Shown here piece by piece: positions 13,320 through 24,923 of a stretch of 64,000 nt of DNA. Under the pieces are notes generated by a model. The model was not told the DNA's origin. It saw nothing but the letters and a program-made list of their open reading frames with translations, and searched no databases. The translations under genes were made by a program, and so were the position numbers. The DNA comes from Paramyrothecium sp. XJ0827 (lineage: Eukaryota > Ascomycota > Sordariomycetes > Hypocreales > Stachybotryaceae): NCBI GenBank assembly GCA_020881915.1, contig JAJFPB010000006.1:620001-684000 (forward strand). Direction: 5' to 3'. Each line of letters begins with the position of its first letter. Within the stretch, counting starts at the first letter, position 1.

Positions 13320-14276
13320 GTTGGAATCACGGTCTGTAGTCAGCACTGAGCATTGAACTTGCTAAAATAATTCATGGTATCTCGTGAGCTAGAATCTCAA
13401 TATGCACCTGACAAGTCTGTGCCACGACTTCATTATACAAGAAATTCCCCTTCATAAGCCTAAGCTACGTAACCTTGCCTATGTATTTCTATGTATCGTT
13501 GTCCTGTCCTGTGGAAATTTCTGTGGTTTCATCCTGCTAGCGGGTGCCATTGGACAGCGCCGAGTTGGAGTTTCCCAACTTACATGGTGATCAATCCAAT
13601 GCTTGGTTTTTGATTTGCATCATCCGGGTTCCCCGGGGTGACCGTGCGTTTCCTCGCGAGATCCAGCGTGCCAATAAGTGGAGAATGCGGAAGATCAAAG
13701 TTGGAGGCTTCGGGGATAGCTGGGCCGTGGAACATTGCCGGCAGGCTTCATAGCGGCGGAACAAAACTTCCCCATTAGGCATTTTAACACCCTCAGGTTC
13801 CCCGCGGGGCCCCGCATCAACCTCTACAAGCTTCAAATTCCAAGGAACCTGCAGGAGCTAAGACAAGGATCAAGTCAGTTTCGTCACATCGGTTGGTTGG
13901 TATATACGATCATCCAAAGATTAGGTTTGCGGTAGAATTGGGAGCGCATTGGTGTGCCATCATCTCTAGCCACGAGGAGGCCGGGCTCCGAGTAACACAA
14001 GGCGAACCGACACTGAGACGAACCCGAGGTCAATCCTCATTCACCGTGGATCGATGACCAGGGGAGGTAGTGGGCTGGATTAGTGTTGATTTCACGGTTA
14101 TGTATGTTCTAGCGAAGCTCAGCAAAGCATGCGCATCCCATGCTTTATTGAGTCCGTCACAGGCGCATATAATAGTCTTCTGCTACCCACGGCATCTTGC
14201 GCATGACCCTTAAGTACTCTTCACACTCAACTCTGGCATCTCCTTCCAGCACATTTCAACATTTACATTGTTCAAT
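13320..14276. other. intergenic and transporter promoter
   Basis: About 950 bp without a supported gene. A TATA-like catataata lies at about 14166-14174, roughly 110 bp before the transporter ATG. Confidence 0.45.
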
Positions 14277-16018
14277 ATGAACGAAAATCCGTCCAAGGAT
14301 AAACAGTCGCATATGAAGTCTGCCGATGACTTCTCTCACATTGAGTTCCCGGGGGATGATGCCGCCAGGGAAATTGCAGAGCAAGCCGCGGAAGTGACGT
14401 GCAGCGCATGGACCAAGTCCATGTTCAGGCTTTATGGCTGCCTTCTCATCACCTACTTCTGTGGATGTCTCAATGGCTACGACGGCTCGTTAATGGGGGG
14501 ACTGAATGCAATGAAATCTTTTCAGAACTATTATAACACGTGCGTCAAGTATTCATAAGAAGCACGTATGAAGGCCAAATACTAATTTGGATGCCAGAAC
14601 GCCTACAGGCTCGCAGACAGGCTTTGTATTCGCGATTTACAATGTGGGATCCATTGCTGCCATTCCATTCACTGGGCCTCTCAACGATTATTACGGCAGA
14701 CGATGGGGTATGTTCACCGGCGCCGCGCTTATCATTCTCGGCACTTGTGTGCAAGCACCTTCCAACTCTCTAAACATGTTCATCGGCGGCCGTTTCATCC
14801 TCGGTTTCGGTGTAAGCTTCTGTTCAGTCAGCGCGCCTTGCTATGTTAGCGAGATGTCCCATCCGCGCTGGCGTGGAACTCACACCGGTCTCTACAATTG
14901 CATGTGGTAAGTCTTCATTCCCTTTTGTGTGGCGTATCCGGTCAGGAGCCGTTGGGATATTCTTTTTGCTGACATGGCCCTTTCGCAGGTGGCTTGGTTC
15001 CATTGTTGCTAGCTGGACAATCTTTGGGTGCTCCAAGTGGAACGACTCATACGCATTTCGCATCCCCATATGGGGGCAGCTCCTGTCTTCAGTCATTGTT
15101 GCGTGTGGAGTTTGGTTCGTTCCCGAATCGCCTCGCTGGTTGATTGCGCATGGCAAACATGAGCAGGCCAGGGCCGTCCTCGCAAAGTATCACGGAGAGG
15201 GTTCGGAAGATCATCCCATTGTCCACCTGCAAATGGCGGAGATGAAGCACAGCATAAAGCAGGATGCGTCAGACAAGAAGTGGTGGGACTATCGCGAGCT
15301 AATCAGCACGCACTCTGCCCGTCGCAGACTCATCTGCGTTTTGGGTATGGCATGTTTCGGCCAGCTCAGCGGGAACTCTGTTACCGGCTACTACCTGCCC
15401 GTGATGATTGAAAACGCAGGCATCACTTCTGAAAACACGCAGCTTATGTTGAATGGTCTTAACCCTGTCTTTTGCTTCATCGCTGCTATTATCGGCGCAC
15501 GGTATAGCGACAAGATTGGTCGCCGACCTTTGCTGCTCTACTCAATCTTTCTCTGCTCCATCTGCTTTGCCGTCATGACTGGCACATCCAAGGCAGCGAC
15601 TAGTGGTGGTGGTAGCGGCGCGGCAGCTAATGCCACCATCGTTTTTGTCTTCATCTTTGGTGTGGTTTTTTCATTTGGTTGGACTCCTCTACAGACCATG
15701 TACATCGTGGAAACTCTAACAACCACAACTCGGGCCAAGGGTACAGCCGTCGCGAACTTAACATCTGCCGCTGCGAGTGTTGTCATCCAGTACTCTTCAG
15801 GTCCTGCTTTCGAGGATATCGGGTACTATTTTTACATTTTCTTCGTCTTCTGGGATATCTTTGAGGGCATCGTCATCTACTTCTTCTTCCCAGAGACCAA
15901 AGAGAGAACGTTGGAAGAATTGGATGAAGTGTTTGAAGCCAAGAATCCAGTCAAGAAGAGTCTGGAAACACGAAATGCTGCGACTGTGGCGAATACTCTG
16001 GGGGTCGGACCAGCATAG
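14277..16018 (+). CDS. MFS sugar porter (hexose/lactose-permease type)
   Basis: Exons 14277-14539, 14598-14906 and 14989-16018 encode 533 residues. About 12 hydrophobic helices are visible. Sugar-porter signatures are present: [11 protein letters not shown] in helix 1, NDYYGRRWG between helices 2 and 3, [12 protein letters not shown] after helix 6, DKIGRRPLL between helices 8 and 9, and [17 protein letters not shown] after helix 12. Members carry mono- or disaccharides across the plasma membrane, usually with protons; the exact sugar is not readable. The first ATG in frame is 14277. Introns have gtgcgt and gtaagt donors with actaat and gctgac branches. Placed near GH5, a regulator and a pectate lyase, it would fit uptake of plant-derived sugars. 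Confidence 0.93.
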
Positions 16019-18969
16019 GTATAAGCAAAGTATAGGCATTACGGTATGTTCCATAGGTTATTCAGAGAGTTGTGGTAATACCAAAATCCGTAGAACCTAT
16101 ACTCTTACTTTTATTCAACAAGGGAACATCTGTTCTGAATGAACTCATCCGTGTGAAAACAGAAGGCCGTCATTTACCAAACAAGTTGTCGTGGCCATTA
16201 CAGAGAAGCACTTCATGCTACCCCGCATAAGTATGGCAGGCTCGCCAGTGTTGAAAGGGGTGCGGAGGAACACAAGAAAGCGTGCGTCCCACACGGAGCA
16301 AGTCCGCCTTTCCCCGGGACCCCGGAAGGTGCTTGATGGCCTAGCCTTACTGGTACTAGCGAATACAAACCAACGGACAGCAGCCATGTCCGTTCCCATT
16401 GGCTAACCCTGACCCCTGACGTAGCAGCTTTGCATCGGTGGTTTCTCAACGTTGAAGCACCCCTCGAGGTAACGTGTAAGCTTGGCACCGGATCGACTGC
16501 TGCCTTCGACCTGAGATCTCGTCTCCGATTGGTCTTTGATCCTTAAACAACATCGTTGGCAAATCGCATTTTGAGAAAGGGGGATAATTGACCAATAAGG
16601 CGATCCGCTACTGTGGAGGAAGCGGTTGGGGCCAACATGCTATTGATGAAGCCTGAAGGCGTCCTGATTGCTTGGTTGACTGCTGATACTTGCAACTGTT
16701 TGTCTTTCCACCTTTTTGCCAACCAAAAGCCTTGTTTCTCTGTAGCAAATATGACATTTGTCACAAAATTTCTACTACTCAGTTTGGAGGGTGGCTAGCA
16801 TGGAGGATCTGGAGTTCAAAATGGAACAAGAATGGAGAGACCGTCTTTCCAGTATTGCGCTTTCAATTTGACGATTCTCTCGTGTGTTATAAAGCTGGAA
16901 GTCAATTGCTGTTGGGGCATACATATGACGAGGTGTGCTGTAGTATCCTACTTTTGCAAGATAACGCCTTTTGCCGCGTGCTTTCAACAAGCTCGTGCAG
17001 TGCGTCAAGAACGAGGACCGCCCGATCGCGATCCTGCTGTCAAGATGCTTTCCTAAAGAAGGAATTGCGCCACAGGATCGATTGAGCTGCCTACGCACCT
17101 CGACAGGGTAATTCGTGGGCCAAGATGTCTCGCATTTGACAGAAGATGCCAACTCTGCCCACTGTTCAGGTTGAAATCTTCAAACATTTGCACGGGTCTT
17201 CAATCACCAAAAAAGTTGAACAGGTTGCAAGCCTTCATCTGAACAAAGCACTTAAAGAGCCACTTGATGCCAGGACTCGCAAAGCGACGCTGGATGCTAA
17301 CAGCTTTCTGGATGACCTCACAAGCCTTCAAAGGATGCTTGTTCATTGACTCTACCAAAGTTCATGCCAGCATGTTCAGGTGAGGCTGTGCGGCTTCTAT
17401 ACTAGAAGCGGGAAAAATGGGGCAATAGCGCAAGCGATGCAAATGAGAGGAGGCTGATCCGGATTTACATCATGTTTGGCGTTTAGTGGTTGGCTTGTTC
17501 TGTTCATCTGTTTGTGGGGACCCATTGTTTCATCCTCTTTCTTGGCCGGGCGAAAAGGAAGAAAAGAGGCGGCACGAGGGGGCTATTCTGTGGGAGGAAG
17601 GGGTTCAGGAGGCCACCCTCACAAGCAAGAGGCATGCCGCCGGCACGTGTGCTTAAAGTTTCCAGTTTCAGGACCAGCTTAACCCCGGAGCAATCGGACT
17701 TGGCCAGGGCTGCTTGTCCATGATTGGACGGCAGCCACGGTTCCTTGGCTAGCGTCAACGGCTAGAATTACTGGTTTGGGATCGTCGCCACCTTAGGCAT
17801 TCTTGGCCATCCCTCTGTACCTTGGCTAGCAATGCGAGGATCGTTGTGGTGCAGGAACATGAACGATCGGCCCAGACCCCAATCGGAAAGTCAATCGTGG
17901 TGAGAATTTGTTCCTGAACTACAGGGACAGGGGCAATGGCCGAGGCTCAGCATCATGTCCAGATTAGGCACAGCCCGATCGATCGTCATGCAAAGATGAA
18001 CGAACTTCAATACAACGAAATGTTACGGGCAGGTTGTGAGAGCGATGACTTCCCCTATTTCCAACCCGGTCAAAGATTCCTTTCGGTTTTCACAACTATT
18101 CTTCCACGACAGTTCCACAGCTTCATTATGGCGAGGTGTGTTTTAAGTCGTGGAAATCTCACCCCGCAAGACATGCTACCCTTGTACAGCCCACATCGGG
18201 TCCCTTGCAGGTTAATATTCACCGGCACATAACGGCACGGATCTCGTCATGGTTCGTCGCGAATGCAACATGATGGTTCCCGTATCCGGCATTGATTCTT
18301 CAGACTTGGCCAAATATTGACAAATTTGCGAGCGAAGACAAAAAACCATTCCCACAAACAGATCGGAGGCTCCTTTCCTCTCTGCTTCCGGTAGTCTGGC
18401 TGTGCGCATGTCAGCAGGATGCAGCCTCGATCAAATTTCCCCGGCCCAATCCCCGTGAGCTCCCCAAGTTTGATTGTATCAGATCCATCCACTTGCAGAA
18501 ACGGACTTTCCAGTGCCGCTCTTGACCTGCGCTTGGCTTCACCACCAGGGACGAACTTACTCGTTCGTGGGGTAGGATTCCTTCAACAGGCGGCTATTTC
18601 CTGGATAGAGCTAGACCTCGACCACATTGACCCAAGAGCGGTCTTGACAGGCGAGCTATTCAGATTCAGCGGCTAACCTATTACTACTGTGGGAGCCATC
18701 TGAACTCTGCGCTTAGCAAGAGCGGGAGTGGGGTGCGACAACTCGTGGTTCGGCTCCTCTTTTGCCACCAACCGCAACAAGGGCCGTGCAAGGTAGATGG
18801 CGGTAGTTTCGAAGCCAAGCGTAGGTGGAGCATGTCACACTGATGGCCATATAAAGAGAACCATGCTTCCTCCCCCGGAGGGAGGCGGAAGTCATCCACC
18901 TTTGTAACAACGCGCTGGTCTCGCATTCTTCTTCCAATTTTACTTGATCTTTCTATTCAACCCGCAAGC
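16019..18969. other. long intergenic region, no supported gene
   Basis: Nearly 3 kb. Several ORFs of 60-130 codons occur on both strands (for example plus 17146-17349 and 17936-18232), but none shows a domain, signal peptide or plausible splicing. The right end carries a TATA motif (ccatataaag, 18847-18856) about 115 bp before the pectate lyase ATG. Confidence 0.5.
18847..18856 (+). promoter_or_regulatory. TATA box of pectate lyase gene
   Basis: Sequence ccatataaag lies about 115 bp upstream of the ATG at 18970, followed by a CT-rich leader. Confidence 0.5.
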
Positions 18970-20163
18970 ATGAAGGTCAGCGCCGTTTTTGCTAGCTCCC
19001 TCTTGGGCTTGGCCCTTGGACAAAGTTGCCCTGACACGGGTGTCAACGGGTATGCCAGCGTCGGAAGTGGCACGACCGGTGGAGGCAGCGCTGCTCCCGT
19101 CACTGTAACCAACGCCGCCGACCTCCGAGCCGCTGCAAAGAAGTCCGGTCCTGGTGTTATTATTATCGAAGGCACCATAGACACTAATGGTGTTGTTGAG
19201 GTCGGTGGCGATAAGACTATCCGTGGTGCAGATGACAAGGCTACTGTCGTTGGTGGTTTCCGCATGGACCGCGTTTCGAACGTCATCATCAAGAACCTAA
19301 ACGTCCGCGCTGGAGCCGCTGCCGATGCTATTGCTAGTACATATTCGCATCACATCTGGTACGACCACCTTAATGTTTGGGATGCTGCTGATGGTCTTAT
19401 CGATATTACCAAAGAGTCTGACTATCAGACCGTTTCGTGGTGCAAGTTCTGGTATAGTGATGGTAATGCGGACCATCGCCTGGCCAGCCTAGTTAGCTCA
19501 GGAGGTGGTACTCAGCCTAACGATGAGGGTAAGCTCCATGTGACTTACCACCACAACTGGTGGGCTGAGAACGTCGACCAACGTATGCCCCGCGTTATGT
19601 ATGGCGATGGCCATATTTACAATAACTACTTCAACTCGCCTGGCAACAGTTATTGCATTGGCTTCGGCTCCTACGGTTCTGTCCTCCTCGAGAACAACTA
19701 CTTCAAGGGTGTTAAGAACCCTCACCAGTTCATGTATAACGTATATGCCTACCTCGAATCCAAGGGCAACGTCTACGACAACGTCTCCGGTGCTAAGGAC
19801 GTTGGTAAGAAGGGAAGCGAGCATGTTGCCGGCCAAGAGTCTTTCAAGAGCGACCCGGTCGAGCCCAACTACTCTGTCTCTCTGGATGCTGCGGATAACG
19901 TGCCTGCCATCGTGCAGAGATGCGCTGGTCCTCGTGCCTCATCTGGCGGCAACACCAACCCTCCTCCGGCCACCACCTTGGCCCCTAAGCCTTCCTCCAC
20001 CAAGGCTCCGACTCCTCAGCCCACGACCACGCAAGGTGGTGGTAACGGTGGCAACTGCTCCGCCATGTGGGGTCAGTGCGGTGGTGAGGGTTGGTCTGGT
20101 GCGAAGTGTTGCGCTCAGGGCTCCTGCAAAGTCGTGAACCAGTGGTACCATCAGTGCACCTAG
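18970..20163 (+). CDS. secreted pectate lyase (PL1) with C-terminal CBM1
   Basis: An intronless gene encodes 397 residues. A signal peptide (1-17, ending LALG) precedes a parallel beta-helix PL1 domain from about 20 to 320. Conserved PL1 strings are visible: [20 protein letters not shown] (Ca2+/substrate cleft), TVSWCKF, and [17 protein letters not shown], whose Arg is the expected catalytic base. A Pro/Thr linker (about 325-358) leads to a fungal cellulose-binding CBM1 (about 363-397: [15 protein letters not shown]... ending YHQC). The enzyme would cleave de-esterified pectin by beta-elimination while anchored to cellulose in the plant cell wall. PL1-CBM1 architecture is mainly found in plant-associated fungi and oomycetes. 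Confidence 0.96.
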   Translation: MKVSAVFASSLLGLALGQSCPDTGVNGYASVGSGTTGGGSAAPVTVTNAADLRAAAKKSGPGVIIIEGTIDTNGVVEVGGDKTIRGADDKATVVGGFRMDRVSNVIIKNLNVRAGAAADAIASTYSHHIWYDHLNVWDAADGLIDITKESDYQTVSWCKFWYSDGNADHRLASLVSSGGGTQPNDEGKLHVTYHHNWWAENVDQRMPRVMYGDGHIYNNYFNSPGNSYCIGFGSYGSVLLENNYFKGVKNPHQFMYNVYAYLESKGNVYDNVSGAKDVGKKGSEHVAGQESFKSDPVEPNYSVSLDAADNVPAIVQRCAGPRASSGGNTNPPPATTLAPKPSSTKAPTPQPTTTQGGGNGGNCSAMWGQCGGEGWSGAKCCAQGSCKVVNQWYHQCT

Positions 20164-20779
20164 GTTGACGGGATAAGTGGTCACGGTTGTGGCCATGGTT
20201 GTGTGAGGCAACGTAGGTGCCTCGGTGAAGCCTTCAAATTCGTGATGGGCTTGCAGGAGTCAAGTCACATCGTTCAACTTACATATTACTTATTTTTCTT
20301 CTTCTTACATGATTGTCCAATCATCCCAAGAGTGTGAATGGCCCCATTTGGTTTGCAGTGAAGCGAGCGGTCGTGATGGTATTTGATCTCGAGGGCCATA
20401 ACGGACTCTAGAGGTATACTCATAGGTTCCGGTATTCCAACCTTGGTTTGCGGCAAGAACACCCGAAATGGTCACCTGCCGCTGCAGCTGCATTTCACCG
20501 TCGAGGCGACCATGCTATTAGGGCCCATATAGTGCTCAGTTTCGAAACATGCTGGCCAACGAATTCATCCTAGGCCTTGCACCCTTCTTGCAGGCACGAT
20601 GCAACCGGCTTACGTACATATCCGTGCTCATAACTATTGACTTTCGGGAATGGGCTCTTGCCATGACTGACAGCGGCAGCGTCCAGTTTCTAGTCGATGC
20701 GGGGATATGTCACCGTGGTGTTATTATCGAGCAGGGCAACCGTACTTTTCACAACTATGACCCTAAGTGGAAAAAGGAT
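20164..20779. other. 3' region of pectate lyase and spacer
   Basis: About 600 bp. A plus-strand frame at 20549-20788 does not resemble the HET relic that follows, and I found no splice sites that would join it. Confidence 0.4.
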
Positions 20780-21725
20780 GCTGGATAGCCAGCGACGAGC
20801 TGGACAAGCACGGTGTTGGCAAAGCTTCCGTCTTTAGGGCACATGTTGACACTCAGGGCAGCTCAATAGCATCCAGTCGGATAACGCCATCGCTCGACGA
20901 TCTTCCTTCGTGGGTGCCCGACCTCAGCAATGGGTCCAAGGAGTTGACAAAGCACCCTTGGACCAACATGTTTGGCAAGACGACGTTCCATGCAAGATCA
21001 CAACCACTAGAAAAGACTCTACAGTTTGTCAAGTGGGACCCGGTCGAGGCTCGCTGCCCAGAACCCTGTACGTGAAGGCTGTCATCCTCGACCACCTTCA
21101 GCACTGTGTGGGCACACATGAGTGGGAGGACTCGCAGCCGATATCTCGCGCCGACTACCTGCGTGCCATGGCCGTTCAGATCATTGCTTTTGTGGAGGCG
21201 CTCACCCAGACTCTGTGGCCGATCGAGGAGGACCGCAGGGTGGCAACCATCCGAACCCTCTTCGCGGATGGGTCCGGCATCAAAATCCAGAGTGTGCTGC
21301 GCCAGATGGCACCGCGCCATTCGCCGCATGTCGCGCTCGACGAAAATACTGCCGATCGAGTGGCCCAGACCACTAGGAAACTGCTTCGGCTGTGGGACAT
21401 GTACTCGGCTCAGCGTTCCTCTATCGCGGCCGCCAACAGCAATGAGCCTCCCATCCAAAGAATTATCGAGTGTCTACCCGAGTCGCTCGAGGGCCACACC
21501 TTCTTCTTCGGCATGAAGCGTTACATTGGGCTCGCGCCGCTCATGGCCAAGGCCAATGATGTCGTGGCGTTGGTCGACTCGATGCCCACAACTCTACTGT
21601 TGCGGCTAACAAAGATTCCTCGAAGCCAACGAGAGGGTTTTATGGTCATCGGGCCGTGCTATGTCCATGGAGTGATGTATGGTGAGAAAGTGGAAACACA
21701 GGGAGAGTACATCCCACTTATCTAG
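20780..21725 (+). pseudogene. truncated, frameshifted HET-domain protein (C-terminal part)
   Basis: The translation from about 20780 contains LPSWVPDL followed by FHAR, typical of the segment after the HET domain in heterokaryon-incompatibility proteins. The frame stops at 21073-21075. It continues in another frame from about 21030 to 21725 with LYVKAVILD, FFFGMKRYIGLAP (usually RRFFVTEKGYIGLGP) and the C-terminal YVHGVMYGE. A single indel between about 21030 and 21075 therefore breaks the gene. No HET domain proper (ALSHCWG...WIDSLCI) is found upstream, so the 5' half is missing. HET proteins trigger cell death on non-self recognition. A low-complexity AT-rich patch follows directly. Confidence 0.7.
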
Positions 21726-21929
21726 TGTTTTCTCTTTGTCGTTTGCTCGGTTCATTCTCTCTGCGCTTCTGGATTCCAAGTAGATTGTGACGATGAGTGA
21801 CAAGGAGCCAAACTCTCAAATAAGGAAGAGCTCGACAGGACCTTCAACAGTCATGTCTTCGAGGGATTTGATTACTTTTTGAGACAATTCTTCCAAGGAA
21901 TCTCCAAGGTCTAACTAAGAATCCCGAGA

Positions 21930-22500
21930 TTATATGACTGCTTTGTTTGTGCTTGAAATGCCTTCTTCTAATGTAATTAAATAGAATTCTTCACTGATTC
22001 TTAATCCTGTATTGTGAGAAAGAACCGCGAGAAATTAAATTATGAATATCTGAATCTATAACTATTATACTAACCATTCTTAGACCAACCTATGCTTCAC
22101 TAGATCTCTATTCCGGGACCTAACATTAGCCCTCTTACTATAGCCTATAGCTTTCTTCTTATTAGACAAAACGTATGACCCGATTGCTTATCTTGAACAT
22201 ATTTAGGAAAGGGACTTCTTTTCTCTTCAAGAGCAGTCCTGGTCGGACTGGCCTTGGTGGGCGCGAATGCAGCCCCATTAAAAGGCAGGATCGTGTTGCT
22301 TGCCCCTTGTAGTTATATTATGCCAAGTCCTACATATATATAATTAGCATAAACTCTCCTTAGCCATTTCAACTAGTTTATTAGTTAGCCTTGGCTTTTT
22401 AAGAAATGTATTGGGTTTTCACCTAAATTTAAGAACATTGAAAAAGGGATTTAAATATTGTTAAAATAATCTAGTAAGGACACCTAATACTTAGAACGTT
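21930..22500. other. AT-rich patch, possible RIP-decayed repeat
   Basis: This segment is markedly richer in A+T and TA steps than its surroundings, with almost no open frames. That is what repeat-induced point mutation leaves in an old transposon. No terminal repeats or transposase motif could be recognised, so the identity of any element is unknown. Confidence 0.4.
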
Positions 22501-22784
22501 AGATGTAATGATAAAATTCTTGTCTCAAGCTATAGCTATAATGGCGTATGGAAGCGTCGACTCCGAACATCCTTTCTTGGTTTCTAGGAGTCCCCCCCTG
22601 GGACGTTGAACCTGAAAGATTGACCTCATGGTACGGAGGGCTTGTTTCAGGACCAAAGTTAGTGCATGTAGCCGCTGTGCCAAACGTCATGCTGTAGTCA
22701 AGACTATAGACTACAGTCACCAAGAGGTCATGTACGGAATTACAAAGTTTCCCTATTTGAATTGAATACAGGATAGTAATCTTA

Positions 22785-24398
22785 CTACGTTTCCTGGATT
22801 CCAAGGTTCTTGTATATAGTTTGAAAGAACCGTCTTAGAATTAAGGCTGCCGGGTACGTTTTTTCAATGGCTTCTAAGAATTTAAGACAGCTGGAAAGTC
22901 TGCCATCGCTTTGCTCCCTTTCCACTAGATTTGAAGATCTCAATGCAGAGATAGAAACTAGCATAGCAGGCATCACAAGGGGGACAATTGTCAAAGGAAC
23001 CTTGGCAACAAGACCCTCTGTGTAGTATGACTCAATGATGTTGACAATTCCATCTGCTGCCGTTTCGCGCATTTCTTGGCCACCGGTAGACTCGCATATC
23101 GCTATTGTTGCTGCGTGCTGGCAAAGTAATAGATGGCGGGTACAAAGGGAAAACGCTAGGCTTCTGGTTTTTCCATTCTCTTCAAGGCGATCATCCAGAC
23201 GCAGTAATCGGATATAGTGTGAAGTAGACTTGGCTGTAAGTGACTGACGCAATATGTGGGCAGTTTCGATTGATTGTCGCCACATATGATCCAATCCATC
23301 TGACTCTGAGTCGGCATACACATCCATGCCTGATAGTTTCATGCTTCGAAAGTTGTGTCTGGCTATGTGCGGCATTGTTTCGCCGCTAGATGCATCGTTG
23401 ATTCGCAATGACCTTCCCATGCTGTATGATAGCCAAGCATCGCGGACAATGCAGCAATTCCACAAGTTTCTCCACCTCCCTTCTTCTAGCTTATTACTCT
23501 GCTCAGCAACAGACGCCTTCAGTCGATGAAGACCCTGAGCTTGGGCAATACTGAAGGCGATGCCGGACCAGTACCAAGATTGTTTGATATCTTCGGCATC
23601 ATCGAACCAGAAGCTAAGGAGAATGGCAGCTTGAATCATGACCAGCTTGTCATTCTCGCCACTCAGCTCGAACAGAAGCTTTCCACGCGAGACGTATGAC
23701 GCTTTCGTCTCGAATCTCGAACATTCGGGCACGTAGGATGAGCTAACAGAAAACATACTCCATAACAAAAGTAGGTTGATGCTGCCGAGCCCGTTGCACG
23801 CATAATTATGCAAAAATGAATGGCCGTCGACAATCGGGAATATAGGATGAACAAATTGGAAGTAGGCTGCGATAAGATCTTCGCTTTGAGCTGGAAGGTT
23901 AAAGCAGCCTTTCGCCCTCAAGTATTCAAGGTCCTCTGCTTGTAGAGCCGCGTTGGCCGTCCCATTAATAGTAATGTGACGATGGTCATGACTCCCAGGC
24001 TGTAGTATGTCCCAGATGGCACCATAGCCGGTTTCTCCAACGTAAATCGAAGTCTTTCTGGTACTTGGCTGGGTGATGACCGATGCAACAATGCTAACTG
24101 GATCCACTAGCAAGACGCCGTTCGATATCGGCTGGTCTGATCCTGATTTTCTTCGGCGGTTGTCATACTTATTCCTCTTTTGTCTGTGTGTAGCTCTGTC
24201 GTCGATGTTAATCGTCATTATATACCTGGACAACATTGCAGGCAACACTGACCGGTAAGGTTTCCGAGTCCTTGGCGTGCACTCAGTGGAGCCATACTCT
24301 CGGCAATTCGAGCATGGGCTTCTCGTCGAATCAAAGTCGCACCGAACTTTGCGCTCATGGCAGTTTGAGCACACGTTGATTGCGCGTCTACCTGTCAT
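22785..24398 (-). CDS. Zn2Cys6 transcription factor with fungal-specific domain
   Basis: Exons (minus) 24398-24253 and 24195-22785 encode 518 residues. The Gal4-type cluster is C10, C13, C20, C29, C32, C40, starting VCSNCHERKVRC. The middle part (YFQFVHPIFPIVDGHSFLHNY, ...AQGLHRL...) has the fungal-specific transcription factor domain pattern. The uninterrupted frame also reads through the 57-nt intron 24252-24196 (gtcagt donor, gattaac branch, cgacag acceptor); removing it joins KPYR to ATHRQKRNK, the usual basic linker after the cluster. The first ATG in frame is 24398; the longer frame begins only with TTG. It is divergent to the secreted alpha-hydroxyacid oxidase, with which it may be co-regulated. 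Its target is unknown. Confidence 0.85.
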   Translation of the reverse strand: MTGRRAINVCSNCHERKVRCDFDSTRSPCSNCREYGSTECTPRTRKPYRSVLPAMLSRYIMTINIDDRATHRQKRNKYDNRRRKSGSDQPISNGVLLVDPVSIVASVITQPSTRKTSIYVGETGYGAIWDILQPGSHDHRHITINGTANAALQAEDLEYLRAKGCFNLPAQSEDLIAAYFQFVHPIFPIVDGHSFLHNYACNGLGSINLLLLWSMFSVSSSYVPECSRFETKASYVSRGKLLFELSGENDKLVMIQAAILLSFWFDDAEDIKQSWYWSGIAFSIAQAQGLHRLKASVAEQSNKLEEGRWRNLWNCCIVRDAWLSYSMGRSLRINDASSGETMPHIARHNFRSMKLSGMDVYADSESDGLDHMWRQSIETAHILRQSLTAKSTSHYIRLLRLDDRLEENGKTRSLAFSLCTRHLLLCQHAATIAICESTGGQEMRETAADGIVNIIESYYTEGLVAKVPLTIVPLVMPAMLVSISALRSSNLVEREQSDGRLSSCLKFLEAIEKTYPAALILRRFFQTIYKNLGIQET

Positions 24399-24923
24399 TT
24401 GGCAAACCTGAGACGATTCAACGCCCAAGCGTTAATGCTCGATCTGAGGTGAATAGGCTATGTCTTGCGTGTAGCCGAAAATACCGAAGTTGACGACTAC
24501 TACGGTAGAGTGATCTTGAAGTTGGAGCGTGTCACAAGGTCTGCGTTCTTTGTCTCCGGAATACCCGGGGACTTCAGGACCTGGTTCTACAAGTGTTGGC
24601 TCAAATGGGATTTATTGTGGGGAACGCCGGTAAATTCGGCATTTTGGTGACTATTCGGGTAATTGCTTACGGCCGGAGACGACGTCTTGGGGATAGTGTT
24701 GTCAAGCCTGTCACAACCGAAGAGAATTCGAGTTTACCAGAATTACTAATGATAAGCACTGGAGGTTACGCAGCGGTAATTTCGGTATTTTCAGTTCAAT
24801 CGTGAGGCTATGCTAGGCTGTCGTTAATAATTGTAGAAGAAAATGTAGCACTCAACTCTGCGTATAAATATGGGATCGTGACCCCCAATGATATGAGTAG
24901 TTGTCGACGGATCAATCAGTGAA
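24399..24923. other. divergent promoter between regulator and FMN oxidase
   Basis: About 525 bp shared by two divergent genes. A clear TATA box (gtataaatat, 24862-24871) serves the plus-strand gene, 53 bp before its ATG. Confidence 0.5.
24862..24871 (+). promoter_or_regulatory. TATA box of FMN oxidase gene
   Basis: Sequence gtataaatat lies 53-62 bp upstream of the ATG at 24924. Confidence 0.5.

Noticed and set aside
19601..20137. 178-codon Ser/Thr/Pro-rich ORF in another frame
   Set aside because: Shadow of the pectate lyase; composition is what biased codon use gives in a shifted frame.
20549..20788. ORF before the HET relic as its N-terminal part
   Set aside because: It lacks any HET motif and no splice sites join it to the relic.
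22499..22804. 101-codon minus-strand ORF after the Zn2Cys6 gene
   Set aside because: AT-rich, no domain; most likely 3' UTR of the regulator.
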